The position numbers and the translations under genes are program-made. From the NCBI RefSeq assembly GCF_900156285.1, contig NZ_FTNC01000008.1:62001-126000 (forward strand): a DNA stretch of 64,000 bases, written 5' to 3'. The notes under the pieces were generated by a model. The model was not told where the DNA came from and made no database searches. It worked only from the letters and a program-made list of their open reading frames with translations. The number at the start of each line of letters is the position of its first letter. Within the stretch, counting starts at the first letter, position 1. Positions 25,828 to 35,022 of this stretch are shown in pieces. Source of the stretch: Halanaerobium kushneri. GTDB lineage: Bacteria; Bacillota; Halanaerobiia; Halanaerobiales; Halanaerobiaceae.

Positions 25828-28800
25828 ATGATGAAAGATGTCTATTCATTAAATAATGAAGGTCAATTTATTATAAAAAATTATCAGGATCAGAAAACAT
25901 TTGCCAGTTTTCTGCCGGGGATTGCAGGTAAATTTGGTATTCCAATCTGGGCTTTCTATGTAAATCGCGGTCAGGGAATTGCAAGTTTTGGCTCTCGGGA
26001 TAAGGATAATGCCATCATGGAGTTTTATCCGGCCAATAAATCCTATCAGAATGTGGCAACTAAAGGTTTTCGGACCTTTATCAAATTAAAAGAGGAAAAT
26101 TTAGTTTATGAAGCATTTAGAAATTTAAATGAAAATATAGAAAGTAAGATGATTATTGAAGCGGATTCTCTAAAAATTGAGGAAGAAAATAATGAGCTTG
26201 GTTTAAAAACTACTGTCAGCTATTATATTCTGCCCAATGAGGATTTTGGAGCCCTGGTTAGAGAAGTCAAAGTAGAAAACACTTCTGATCAGGAAAGGGA
26301 AATTGAAGTTTTAGATGGAATGCCGATTTTAATTCCTTTTGGAATTGAAAATGGGGCTTTAAAAGAGGTCAGTCAGACTATTTCTGCCTGGGCTAAAGTA
26401 GATTCTTTTGAGACAAAAACTCCCTTTTATAAGCTGAGAGCTTCGGCTGAAGATGAGGCTGAAGTTAAAGAAATGACAGCCGGTAATTTTTATATTTCTT
26501 TTGAAAAGGGAAGCAGAAATCAACTTTTAACACCACTTGTCGACAGGGATGTAATTTTTGCTGAAAAGACCAGTCTGGAGACAGCACCGGGTTTTGCAAG
26601 AAAAAAACTGGCTGAATATCAGGGTGAACAGATTTTAGAAAATCGCTTCCCCTCAGCTATGGCAGCCACAGAAAAGAAATTAAAAGCTGGTGAAAAATTA
26701 GAAATTTCTTCAGTCTTTGGTAATCTGGCTGATGAAGAGAGATTAAGTGAAGTTAAAGATAGAGTTTTAGAATCTGGTTATCTAGAGCAGAAGCGTAAAG
26801 AGTCAAAAAAGATTCACAATTATTATGCAGATCATATCTTAACTGTCAGCGGCAATAAAGAGCTTGATGCTTACAGCCGTCAGACTTTTATGGATAACCT
26901 ACTCCGAGGTGGTTTTCCACTCACACTGGGAAAAAATAATAAAAAGACTTATCATATTTTCTCCCGCAAACACGGTGATTTAGAAAGAGATTATAATGAA
27001 TTTCTTTTAGAGCCCACATATTACTCTCAGGGAAATGGTAATTTTAGAGATGTTAATCAGAACAGACGCTGTGATCTCTATTTTAATCCGGAAATTAAGA
27101 GAGATAATCTAAAGGTTTTTGCCGATTTAATTCAGACAGATGGCTATAATCCCCTGGTAATTGAGGGAAGTAAATTTATCTTAACTAACAGTAATGCTCT
27201 TGAAAAAGTTATGGGAGAACTTACTGGTGAGGCAAAGGATAAATTTAGAAAGCGTCTGGAAAAAGCTTTTACACCAGGAGAAGTTGCTGTTTTCATTGAC
27301 AGCCATAATCTAGAAACTAAAACTTCTCTTACTGACTTTATAGACCTTTTAGTTGAAGAAGCAGAAAGCTGGACAGAGGCTAAGTTCGGTGAAGGCTACT
27401 GGATTGATCACTGGACCTACAACCTTGATTTAATCGAAAATTATCTGGCTTTATATCCGGAAAAAAAGGAAAGACTCCTTTTTGAAGATCAGGATTATAC
27501 ATTTTATGATTCCCATGTTCGGGTAAAACCCCGCAGCGATAAATATTTCTTAACTGAAAATGGAGTTCGTCAGTATAATGCGGTTGCTGCAGACAAGAAA
27601 AAACAGGAAGAGATTGCTTCCCGCAGTAAATTTCCATACTATCTGCGAACTAAAAAAGGAGAAATTTATAATACCAGTCTTTTCAACAAGCTCCTTACTT
27701 TAGTGCTCAATAAAACTGCCAGTCTTGACCCTGCTGGAATGGGAGTCGAAATGGAGGCTAATAAGCCCGGTTGGTATGATGCTTTAAATGGACTGCCCGG
27801 TATTTTTGGCTCATCAATTGCTGAGACAATGGAATTACTGAGGCTGGTTAGATTTATGTCAGAGGCTCTATCTGAACTCAATTTGGAGACAGAAATTGCT
27901 CTGGCAGCAGAAATCCATGATTTCTTTGCTAATCTTGATCACCTACTAACTGAACTTAAATCTGATCAGGACTTCCTTTACTGGCAGCAGGCCGGTAAAA
28001 TCAAAGAGGAATATAGGGAACAGGTGTTTGCCGATCTAACTGGCAGAGAAGTTGCAGTATCTATAAGAAAAATGATGGGCTTTTTAAATAAAGTTGAATC
28101 CAAACTTGAGCGGGCTGTAAGGCTGGCTGAAGAAGATAATGGACTCTTTACAATGTACTACAGCTATCAGGCTGAAGAATACGAAAAGCTCGGTCAGAGA
28201 TCAGAAAATGGACTGGGAAAGGTAGCTGTTAAGAAATTTAAGCAGCACAGACTGCCGCCATTCCTGGAAGCTCAGGTAAGAGGAATGAAAATTTTAAAAG
28301 ATGATCAGAAAGCTCAAAAACTTGCTAAAGCAGTTCAAAATAGTGAACTATTTGACGAGAAGCTTAAGATGTACAGAGTTAATGGTGATTTAAGTGCAGA
28401 AAGCTATGAGATTGGAAGAGCAAGAGCCTTCAGTCCTGGCTGGCTGGAAAATGGATCAATCTGGCTGCACATGGAATATAAATATTTACTGGAACTTCTA
28501 AAGAGTGGCTTATATGAAGAATATTATCAGGCAATCAATGATGCACTGGTTCCATTTCAGGATCCAAACAGATATGGTCGCAGTATTTTAGAGAATTCAT
28601 CATTTATCTTGAGTAGTTTAAATGGAGACACTAAAAATCACGGCCGCGGTTATATAGCAAGACTCAGCGGTTCAACTGCCGAATATATCAATATGTGGTC
28701 TTTAATGGCCTTTGGTGAACAGCCATTTAAGTATGAGTTTGAAGAATTAATCTATCAGCCGGAACCAAAATTAAGCGCAGATTTATTTACTGAAGATGAA

Positions 28801-29085
28801 AGAAAAGTAAAACTGCAGCTTAGTGAAACTGAGACAGCTGAAGTAGTGATTCCGGAAGCGGCATTTGCTCACAGATTTTTAGGGCAGACTCTGGTAATTT
28901 ATCATAACCCGAGCCGCAAAGATACATTTGGCGAGGATAAGGCCGAAATTTCAAAATACAAATTAACTGCCATTAATGGTAAAGAGTTTGAAGTTGAAGC
29001 TGGGGAGATAATTGGAGAACTTGCTTATCAGATAAGAAATAGAGAATTTGAAAGAATAGATATCTTTTTAGTATCAGGTTCCTAG
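25828..29085 (+). CDS. Large GH94-like oligoglucan phosphorylase, possibly 1,2-beta-oligoglucan phosphorylase
   Basis: At 1085 residues this is far longer than ordinary GH94 enzymes. It matches the size of 1,2-beta-oligoglucan phosphorylases and of the beta-1,3-oligoglucan phosphorylase families GH149 and GH161. An N-terminal beta-rich region (FASFLPGIAGKFGIPIWAFY) precedes a long helical barrel with FGEGYWIDHWTYNLDLIENY and the probable catalytic acid in NKPGWYDALNGLPGIFGSS (Asp651). No signal peptide is present. It is the third gene of the operon and ends at a bidirectional terminator. It would shorten beta-glucan oligomers with phosphate, while the GH94 partner finishes the disaccharide. 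Phosphorylase is likely; linkage and family number are uncertain. Confidence 0.75.
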   Translation: MMKDVYSLNNEGQFIIKNYQDQKTFASFLPGIAGKFGIPIWAFYVNRGQGIASFGSRDKDNAIMEFYPANKSYQNVATKGFRTFIKLKEENLVYEAFRNLNENIESKMIIEADSLKIEEENNELGLKTTVSYYILPNEDFGALVREVKVENTSDQEREIEVLDGMPILIPFGIENGALKEVSQTISAWAKVDSFETKTPFYKLRASAEDEAEVKEMTAGNFYISFEKGSRNQLLTPLVDRDVIFAEKTSLETAPGFARKKLAEYQGEQILENRFPSAMAATEKKLKAGEKLEISSVFGNLADEERLSEVKDRVLESGYLEQKRKESKKIHNYYADHILTVSGNKELDAYSRQTFMDNLLRGGFPLTLGKNNKKTYHIFSRKHGDLERDYNEFLLEPTYYSQGNGNFRDVNQNRRCDLYFNPEIKRDNLKVFADLIQTDGYNPLVIEGSKFILTNSNALEKVMGELTGEAKDKFRKRLEKAFTPGEVAVFIDSHNLETKTSLTDFIDLLVEEAESWTEAKFGEGYWIDHWTYNLDLIENYLALYPEKKERLLFEDQDYTFYDSHVRVKPRSDKYFLTENGVRQYNAVAADKKKQEEIASRSKFPYYLRTKKGEIYNTSLFNKLLTLVLNKTASLDPAGMGVEMEANKPGWYDALNGLPGIFGSSIAETMELLRLVRFMSEALSELNLETEIALAAEIHDFFANLDHLLTELKSDQDFLYWQQAGKIKEEYREQVFADLTGREVAVSIRKMMGFLNKVESKLERAVRLAEEDNGLFTMYYSYQAEEYEKLGQRSENGLGKVAVKKFKQHRLPPFLEAQVRGMKILKDDQKAQKLAKAVQNSELFDEKLKMYRVNGDLSAESYEIGRARAFSPGWLENGSIWLHMEYKYLLELLKSGLYEEYYQAINDALVPFQDPNRYGRSILENSSFILSSLNGDTKNHGRGYIARLSGSTAEYINMWSLMAFGEQPFKYEFEELIYQPEPKLSADLFTEDERKVKLQLSETETAEVVIPEAAFAHRFLGQTLVIYHNPSRKDTFGEDKAEISKYKLTAINGKEFEVEAGEIIGELAYQIRNREFERIDIFLVSGS

Positions 29086-29156
29086 AATGCTTTCTAGTGC
29101 CGGTTTGAAAAAGAAACTAAGACAAAAGATTCTACAAAATAATTAAAAGTTTTAAA

Positions 29157-29190
29157 AAAGGCTAAAGCCCTGAGCAGGGTTTTAGCCTTT
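29157..29190. terminator. Bidirectional terminator between convergent genes
   Basis: AAAGGCTAAAGCCCT and AGGGTTTTAGCCTTT form a 15-base-pair stem with one wobble and a GAGC loop. A-rich and T-rich flanks allow it to act on both strands. Confidence 0.9.
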
Positions 29191-29226
29191 AACTATCTTC
29201 ATTAATTTTTTAGTATTCGCCACCAA

Positions 29227-30219
29227 TTAGTCGGCTACTATTGCTTCAATTGCAGCCAGTTCTTCGTTGGTAAAGCCTGTGTTATTTAAAGTTCCAGCAT
29301 TTTCGATAATCTGTTCAACCTTGCTGGCACCTACGAGAACAGAAGTAACTCCCTGTTCTAAGATCCAGGCTAAAGCCATTTGAGATAAACTCTGTCCTCT
29401 GTCAGCAGCAATATCATTAAGCTGTCTTACCTTGTCTAATTTTTCTTCAGTAATACTTTCTTCTTTGAGGAAGCCGCTTTCTTTGGCAGCCCTGGAGTCT
29501 TCCGGAATACCACCGAGGTACTTATCAGTTAAAAGCCCCTGAGCCAGCGGCGAAAAGATAATTGAACCCATTCCAACCTCTTCCAGTGTGCCTAAAAGAT
29601 CTTCTTCTTCTGACCAGCGATCAAAAATTGAATAATTATATTGATTTAAAAGCAGATTAACTCCCATTTTATCTGCAACTTCTACAGCTGCTTTAGTTTG
29701 CTCGGAGTTATAATTAGAGATCCCTACATAGAGAGCCTTTCCCTGGTCCTGAATCTGTTTTAAAGCACCGATTGTTTCTTCAAGTGGAGTATCTGGATCC
29801 GGGCGGTGATGATAGAAAATATCTACATAATCAAGTCCCATTCTTTTTAAACTCTGATCAATACTTGAAATCAAATATTTGCGAGAACCCCATTCACCAT
29901 AAGGTCCGGGCCACATATAATAACCAGCCTTTGAAGAAATAATTAATTCATCACGATAGGGTTTAAAATCTTTTTCCATTAAAATCCCCATTGTTTCTTC
30001 CGCAGAACCGGCCGGTGGTCCGTAATTATTGGCAAGGTCAAAGTGAGTAATTCCCAGATCAAAAGCTTTGCGCAGCATTTTGCGGGCATTTTCCAGAGTA
30101 TCAACCCCACCAAAATTATGCCAGAGTCCTAAAGAAATTGCCGGAAGTTTTAGTCCGCTGTTTCCGGTGTAATTGTACTCCATTTTTTCATAACGATTTT
30201 CATCAGCTAAATAAGGCAT
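29227..30219 (-). CDS. Aldo/keto reductase, YghZ-like (glyceraldehyde-3-phosphate reductase family)
   Basis: This 330-residue NADPH-dependent reductase belongs to the AKR14/Kvbeta-like group. LPAISLGLWHNFGGVDTLEN, the active-site Asp and Tyr in HFDLANNYGPPAGSAEE, the Lys in ISSKAGYYMWPGPYGEWGS and the His in VDIFYHHRPDPDTP are all present, along with the coenzyme loop SPLAQGLLTDKYL. The ATG at 30219 follows AGGAGG by seven bases and is preferred to a TTG one codon earlier. Relatives detoxify methylglyoxal or reduce glyceraldehyde derivatives, so a detoxification role is plausible. It is convergent with the phosphorylase operon. Confidence 0.88.
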   Translation of the reverse strand: MPYLADENRYEKMEYNYTGNSGLKLPAISLGLWHNFGGVDTLENARKMLRKAFDLGITHFDLANNYGPPAGSAEETMGILMEKDFKPYRDELIISSKAGYYMWPGPYGEWGSRKYLISSIDQSLKRMGLDYVDIFYHHRPDPDTPLEETIGALKQIQDQGKALYVGISNYNSEQTKAAVEVADKMGVNLLLNQYNYSIFDRWSEEEDLLGTLEEVGMGSIIFSPLAQGLLTDKYLGGIPEDSRAAKESGFLKEESITEEKLDKVRQLNDIAADRGQSLSQMALAWILEQGVTSVLVGASKVEQIIENAGTLNNTGFTNEELAAIEAIVAD

Positions 30220-30273
30220 CAAAAAACCTCCTTTTGGAATTTTTATTTTAATTTTTATTCAATTCTAATTTAT

Positions 30274-30282
30274 ATTATATCA
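30274..30282 (-). promoter_or_regulatory. Extended -10 promoter element for the aldo/keto reductase gene
   Basis: On the minus strand this reads TGATATAAT (TGn-TATAAT), about 55 bases before the reductase start. An imperfect palindrome lies just upstream. Confidence 0.4.
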
Positions 30283-30302
30283 AATAGGAGACAGTAATTA
30301 AA

Positions 30303-30341
30303 TGTAAATTGACTACAATTAAACTGTAGAGATCAATTACA
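30303..30341. repeat. Imperfect inverted repeat upstream of the aldo/keto reductase
   Basis: CTACA (30313-30317) and TGTAG (30325-30329) pair around a seven-base gap. TTGA/TCAA and TGTAA/TTACA extend the symmetry with bulges. It could be a regulator site for the reductase gene or a weak terminator for the upstream minus-strand gene. Confidence 0.4.
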
Positions 30342-30346
30342 GATTA

Positions 30347-31735
30347 TTAGTCCTTCAATCTTTGAAAAACAGTTAACAAATAGGCATAGGCTACATCAAT
30401 ATTCATCCACCAGCGCAGTAAAGTTCCCTTTAAAAAACCATATTTCTTTTCTTTTAGAGTTTGATAATATTCGAACTTTTGCCAGCTATAACCGTTTCCC
30501 TGTCTTTTTGCTATAAAATTCAGTCCGGCTTCGATACGATAGCGGTATTTAAAATGTTCAGGCAATTTATTCCAGAGTTCACGCCTTAAGGCTCTTTCAC
30601 CAGAATTTAAAGCAAATAGAGTTACTGCTTTTTGCATAACGTTATTTCTTACTCCAATGAACATATCATATTTTCTTTTAACAACAGGTTGAACAATTTG
30701 CTCAACAATTTCTGGTGTCAGACCTTTTAAGTCAGCATCACAGAAAAATAAAATTTCTGCATCAGTATTTTCAACTCCCTGCTGCATTGATTGAGCTTTG
30801 CCCTGATTACTATTATTTTTTAATAATTTTACTTCCTTAAATCTGCTTACGACTTCGGAAGTATTGTCAGTTGAGCCATCATCAATTACTATAACTTCAT
30901 TTAAAATATCAGTCTCAGTTAAAATATCTAAAACCCGACTAATATTTTGCCCCTCATTATAGGCTGGTATAATAGCAGCTATTTTATTTTCTTCTTTTTT
31001 CGTTTCTCTGCTAATCGATTTATAAAAATCCCTAATATTTTCGTAAATTTCAGAACTTTTATTTGAAAAAAATAGATTATGATTTTTATTATCCACAATT
31101 TTTATATAGTGAGGTGCCTCAATCTTACGGCTGATATAACCAATTGCTTTATAATTACCGATCGGATCATTTTTAGAATAGATGGTTAAAACAGGACAGT
31201 TAATTTTAGGCAGCTCTGTTTTTAATAATTTATTTGCTTTTTTAACAATTTTTAGACCATTTGCATGCATCTGTTTATAATAAAATGTTTGTTTTCGTAT
31301 TTCCTTTTCCTGATTTGAGATCGGTTTTTCCCAGTATTTTTTGAAAAAGCTGAGTATTGATAATCCCGGTAAATTAAAAGGAAATTTTAATTTATAAGGG
31401 AGACAGACATTAAAGACCCCATCAACAGGAAATTTACTGGCAAAATACATTGCCATTTGAGCTCCAAAAGAAACCCCCCCGAGAATAATTTGTTCATATT
31501 TTTCTAAATCAGCTTTTAGCTCTGGCTCAATTTGATTAGTAAAATCTTTTAATTTGATATTATCAAGATCCTGAACTTGAGTTCCATGGCCCTTAAGCAG
31601 CATTACCTTAACATCGACTGCAAGGTTTTTAGACAAATATTCCGGTAAACCATTAAAATCGTTTGGGCTACCTGTGTAGCCGTGAATTAAGAAAAATAAC
31701 GTTTTAGAATTTGATTTCAAATTAATAGTTTGCAT
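30347..31735 (-). CDS. Fusion of alpha/beta-hydrolase and GT2-like glycosyltransferase
   Basis: A single uninterrupted frame of 462 codons joins two enzymes. Residues 1-245 form an alpha/beta-hydrolase of the esterase/monoacylglycerol lipase type: LFFLIHGYTGSPNDF (oxyanion region), the nucleophile elbow LGGVSFGAQMAM, the acid in YSKNDPIGNYKA and the His in VDNKNHNLFFS. After a Lys/Glu-rich linker, residues 250-462 form a GT-A glycosyltransferase: AAIIPAYNEGQNI, VIVIDDGSTDNTSEV and FFCDADLKGLTPE. The later SGERALRR and RYRIEAGLNF loosely recall GT81/GpgS-type enzymes. ATG 31735 has GGAG eight bases upstream and is preferred to ATG 31759. No signal or membrane segment is evident. Substrates are unknown; a lipid or acylated glycoside is a guess. 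Confidence 0.8.
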   Translation of the reverse strand: MQTINLKSNSKTLFFLIHGYTGSPNDFNGLPEYLSKNLAVDVKVMLLKGHGTQVQDLDNIKLKDFTNQIEPELKADLEKYEQIILGGVSFGAQMAMYFASKFPVDGVFNVCLPYKLKFPFNLPGLSILSFFKKYWEKPISNQEKEIRKQTFYYKQMHANGLKIVKKANKLLKTELPKINCPVLTIYSKNDPIGNYKAIGYISRKIEAPHYIKIVDNKNHNLFFSNKSSEIYENIRDFYKSISRETKKEENKIAAIIPAYNEGQNISRVLDILTETDILNEVIVIDDGSTDNTSEVVSRFKEVKLLKNNSNQGKAQSMQQGVENTDAEILFFCDADLKGLTPEIVEQIVQPVVKRKYDMFIGVRNNVMQKAVTLFALNSGERALRRELWNKLPEHFKYRYRIEAGLNFIAKRQGNGYSWQKFEYYQTLKEKKYGFLKGTLLRWWMNIDVAYAYLLTVFQRLKD

Positions 31736-31983
31736 AAAACCATCTCCATAATATATCATTTATGATTTATTATTAACCTCTTAATTTATTATATCACTTT
31801 ATACCATAAATATTAAAATATTATTAAAAAATTCCATTAATAAATTATTAGCAGCTGAGTTTATACATAGATTTAATTAAAGTATTAATCGGGAAAATGG
31901 CAACTTTTTTGAAAACAATCCTGAGTAATTTGCTTTATTTTAACTTTTCTTGTAAAATAATTATATAGTCTAAAATTCAACTG

Positions 31984-33372
31984 GTGGTGGTTAAAATTAA
32001 GGACAAACGCACAGTTTTTTTATTTATTGGAATAGCAGTAGCTCTACTTATCTGGAATCTCGATCTACCCGGTCTTTCTTTAGTCGGACGGAAAATGTTT
32101 TCCATAACTCTGATGACAGTGATTTTCTGGGCTGCTAAAGTGGCTGATTCAGCTTATGTAGCAGCACTATTTTTGATGTTGATGTTAATTTTTGAGATTG
32201 CTCCGGCAGAAGAAGTCCTTTCTCTCTGGACTTCCCAGACGGTCTATCTGGTGATTGGGGCATATTTAATAGCAGCTGCAGTAGAGCAATCAGGTTTGGG
32301 GGAAAGGATTGCTTATAAATTTATTATTCACTTTGTGGATTCCTACAGGTCAATTATAGTTTCTATTTTTGCTCTAACCTTTCTTTTAAGTCTGATTATT
32401 CCACATCCCTGGCCGCGAGCATTTATCATTATGTCCGTTATGTCAGTAGTAATTGAAAATGCTGGAATTAACAAAAAGGATGCCTCCAAGATTGGGCTGA
32501 CTGTTTTTGCAGCTTCCATTCCAATATCAATGATTTTTTTAACGGGGGAAAGTACTCTTAATTTTATGACACTGGAGTTTGCAGGAGTTGATTTAAGCTG
32601 GGGAAGATGGTTTTTATATATGGGAGCTCCAGCAGCACTGGCAGCTTTATTAACTATGTTAGTAATTTTAAAATTATTTCAGCCTGATGAAGAAGTGGAG
32701 ATCAATAAAAAACAAATCGGGCAGAGATTATTAGACTTAGGGATGATGTCAGCAGAAGAGCAGCGGACAGTTTTCTGGTTAATCGTAGCTGTGGTTTTAT
32801 GGATGACGGACTCATTTCATGGTGTTGAACTGGGGTGGCTTACCCTGACGATTGCAGTAATGATGAGCCTGCCAGTGAGTGGAGATATACTAAAAAAAGA
32901 AGACTGGAACCAGGTTCCAATCAAAGTCTTAATTTTTTTAACGGCAGCAGTAGCAATTGGTAAGGTAGGTTCTCTAACCGGGATGAATCAGTGGCTGGCT
33001 GAAGTAGTACTGCCGGCTCAAACTCCAAATAATATGTTGATTTTTGCCCTGATGACAGCTGGAATTTCGATCTTTCTACACATGTTTTTGGGAAGTGTAA
33101 TTGCGGTGATGGGAATAGCTATTCCAGCCTTTATTATTTTTGCCAAAAGCTGTGGTATTAATCCATTGGTACCTGCTCTTTTTGTCTATACTGCAATTGG
33201 TACTCATTATATCCTCCCTTTTCATCATTTAAATATTCTGGTTGGAATGGGAAAAGAAAATGGTAATTACAGTGAAAAGAGTGTCATTAAGCTGGGCATT
33301 CCTCTAACAGCAGTATCTCTAATTACTGTTGTTTTTGAATACTTTTGGTGGCAGTTAACAGGTTTAATTTAA
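31984..33372 (+). CDS. SLC13/DASS-family anion:Na+ symporter
   Basis: This 462-residue protein has eleven to twelve hydrophobic segments arranged as two inverted repeats, as in SLC13 (divalent anion:Na+ symporter) and related ion-transporter superfamily members. VYLVIGAYLIAAAVEQSGLG, LLSLIIPHPWPRAFIIM and PALFVYTAIGTHYILPFHH correspond to re-entrant and pore regions. Substrates in the family include dicarboxylates, sulfate and phosphate. The start is uncertain: GTG 31984 or 31987 with no clear Shine-Dalgarno (only CTGGTGG). About 225 bases separate it from the divergent fusion gene, AT-rich with no convincing promoter pair. The usual SNT substrate motif is not obvious, so the substrate is left open. 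Confidence 0.78.
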   Translation: MVVKIKDKRTVFLFIGIAVALLIWNLDLPGLSLVGRKMFSITLMTVIFWAAKVADSAYVAALFLMLMLIFEIAPAEEVLSLWTSQTVYLVIGAYLIAAAVEQSGLGERIAYKFIIHFVDSYRSIIVSIFALTFLLSLIIPHPWPRAFIIMSVMSVVIENAGINKKDASKIGLTVFAASIPISMIFLTGESTLNFMTLEFAGVDLSWGRWFLYMGAPAALAALLTMLVILKLFQPDEEVEINKKQIGQRLLDLGMMSAEEQRTVFWLIVAVVLWMTDSFHGVELGWLTLTIAVMMSLPVSGDILKKEDWNQVPIKVLIFLTAAVAIGKVGSLTGMNQWLAEVVLPAQTPNNMLIFALMTAGISIFLHMFLGSVIAVMGIAIPAFIIFAKSCGINPLVPALFVYTAIGTHYILPFHHLNILVGMGKENGNYSEKSVIKLGIPLTAVSLITVVFEYFWWQLTGLI

Positions 33373-33440
33373 TTAGTTTTTACAGGGGCAGGTGCAATAT
33401 AATTTTAAGCCATAAACTAAACTTTTCAGAAAATTTATGT

Positions 33441-33446
33441 TATAAT
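33441..33446 (+). promoter_or_regulatory. -10 element before nhaC-like gene
   Basis: TATAAT lies 100 bases before the antiporter start, with only a weak TAAACT 17 bases upstream as a -35 candidate. Confidence 0.4.
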
Positions 33447-33545
33447 AGTAAATGGTATTTTAAGCTGTTTTTAAGATTTGAGCTTATTTAGATAATCAGA
33501 AGCAGCAGGCTAATATCAGGAATATAAATTATGAGGAGGGAAAGT

Positions 33546-34976
33546 ATGGACTATGGTATATGGAGTATTTTACCACCGTTAATTGCGATTTTACTTGCTT
33601 TAACCACAAAACAGGTTTTTATTTCACTAATTTTAGGTATTTTTTCGGGTGCTATGATATTAACTGACTGGTCTTTTTTTGCGGCTGTTAATATGACTTT
33701 AGAAGAAATTGTGGCTATTTTCTCGGAAGCCTGGATTACAAAAACTATAATTTTTTCATTTATGGTTGGAGGTTTGATAACTGTAATTTCTGCTTCGGGT
33801 GGAGTGCAGGGATTTATAAATTACCTTACTCAAAAAAGAGATATTGTTAAAGATAAAAGGGGTGCTCTGCTTCTGGCCTATATTACAGGTCTGATCATTT
33901 TTATAGAGTCCTCAATTACCAGTCTTGTTTCCGGTACAGTTGCCAGGCCTCTAACAGATAAGTATAAGGTATCTCGCGAAAAACTTGCTTATGTTTGTGA
34001 TTCAACCTCTGCACCAGTTTGTGGTTTGATTCCCCTTAACGGGTGGGGAGCTATGCTGATGGGGGTAATTGGAGTTCAGATAGCAAACGGAGTTGTGGAT
34101 GGAACTTCTGCTGAGCTGCTGGCTAAATCGCTTCCTTTCCAATTTTATTCAATTATTGCAGTTCTGGCAGTTGGCTATTATATCCTGACTGGCAATGACT
34201 GGGGACCAATGGCTAAAGCAGAGAAAAGAGCAGCTGAAAAAGGCCTTTTGTTAAGAGAGGGTGCTACTCCAATGGTTTCTGAGGAAGCAACTGCTACTCC
34301 TCCTAAAGAAGGCATTATTCCCAATATGTGGAATATGATCTTGCCTATTTTAGTTTTGATTTTTATGATGCCTCTTAGTCTTTACATAACTGGAGCTGGA
34401 AATATACTTCAGGGCTCAGGTTCAACCTCGGTTTTTTGGGCTGTTATTACAGCAGTTACTTTTGCTGGATTTTTATATGTTATTCAGGGTCTTATGAGTT
34501 TAAAAGAATATATTGATTATATATATCAGGGAATTGGAGCGATAGTTCCGGTGGCTATTCTTTTAATCACAGCTTTTGCAATTGGAAATGTAATTGGTTA
34601 TTTAGAGACAGGAGAATATATGGCTTCTCTGGTTGAAGGTAGAGTTAGTGGAGCATTTGGACCGGCAATAGTTTTCATCATGGCTTCTTTGATGGCTTTT
34701 GCAACCGGAACCAGCTGGGGGACTTTTGGTATTATGATGCCAATTGGAATTCAAATGGCTGTAGCAATGGGTGCGCCTTTATATCCAACAATTGGCGCTG
34801 TAGTTTCTGGTGGTATTATGGGAGATCATTGTTCTCCAATCTCAGACACCACTATTATTTCTTCAATGGCTTCTGCTTCAGATCATATTGATCATGTAAA
34901 TACTCAGCTGCCTTATGCACTGGCCAATGGGGCAATAGCTTTAGTTCTTTATCTGGCGGCAGGATTTATGATATAA
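33546..34976 (+). CDS. nhaC: NhaC-family Na+/H+ antiporter
   Basis: This 476-residue membrane protein has about eleven helices. NhaC-family signatures include FSFMVGGLITVISASGGVQG, the helix with IFIESSITSLVSGTVARPL, DSTSAPVCGLIPLNGWGAML and, near the end, GGIMGDHCSPISDTTIISSM, whose Asp and His are conserved in the family. ATG 33546 follows AGGAGG by six bases and is preferred to ATG 33531. Family members exchange cytoplasmic Na+ for H+ or move organic acids or amino acids against such gradients. In a halophile, Na+ extrusion is the obvious role. Its own TATAAT lies upstream, and the HAD phosphatase follows 46 bases later. Confidence 0.87.
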   Translation: MDYGIWSILPPLIAILLALTTKQVFISLILGIFSGAMILTDWSFFAAVNMTLEEIVAIFSEAWITKTIIFSFMVGGLITVISASGGVQGFINYLTQKRDIVKDKRGALLLAYITGLIIFIESSITSLVSGTVARPLTDKYKVSREKLAYVCDSTSAPVCGLIPLNGWGAMLMGVIGVQIANGVVDGTSAELLAKSLPFQFYSIIAVLAVGYYILTGNDWGPMAKAEKRAAEKGLLLREGATPMVSEEATATPPKEGIIPNMWNMILPILVLIFMMPLSLYITGAGNILQGSGSTSVFWAVITAVTFAGFLYVIQGLMSLKEYIDYIYQGIGAIVPVAILLITAFAIGNVIGYLETGEYMASLVEGRVSGAFGPAIVFIMASLMAFATGTSWGTFGIMMPIGIQMAVAMGAPLYPTIGAVVSGGIMGDHCSPISDTTIISSMASASDHIDHVNTQLPYALANGAIALVLYLAAGFMI

Positions 34977-35022
34977 TATTAAAAAAGAAATATAAAATTA
35001 TAAATAATTGGGTGATAAATTA

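Noticed and set aside
31760-31983. Regulatory RNA in the gap between the fusion gene and the SLC13 gene
   Set aside because: The gap is AT-rich with no stable stem, no riboswitch consensus and no T-tailed hairpin; I see nothing definable in it.
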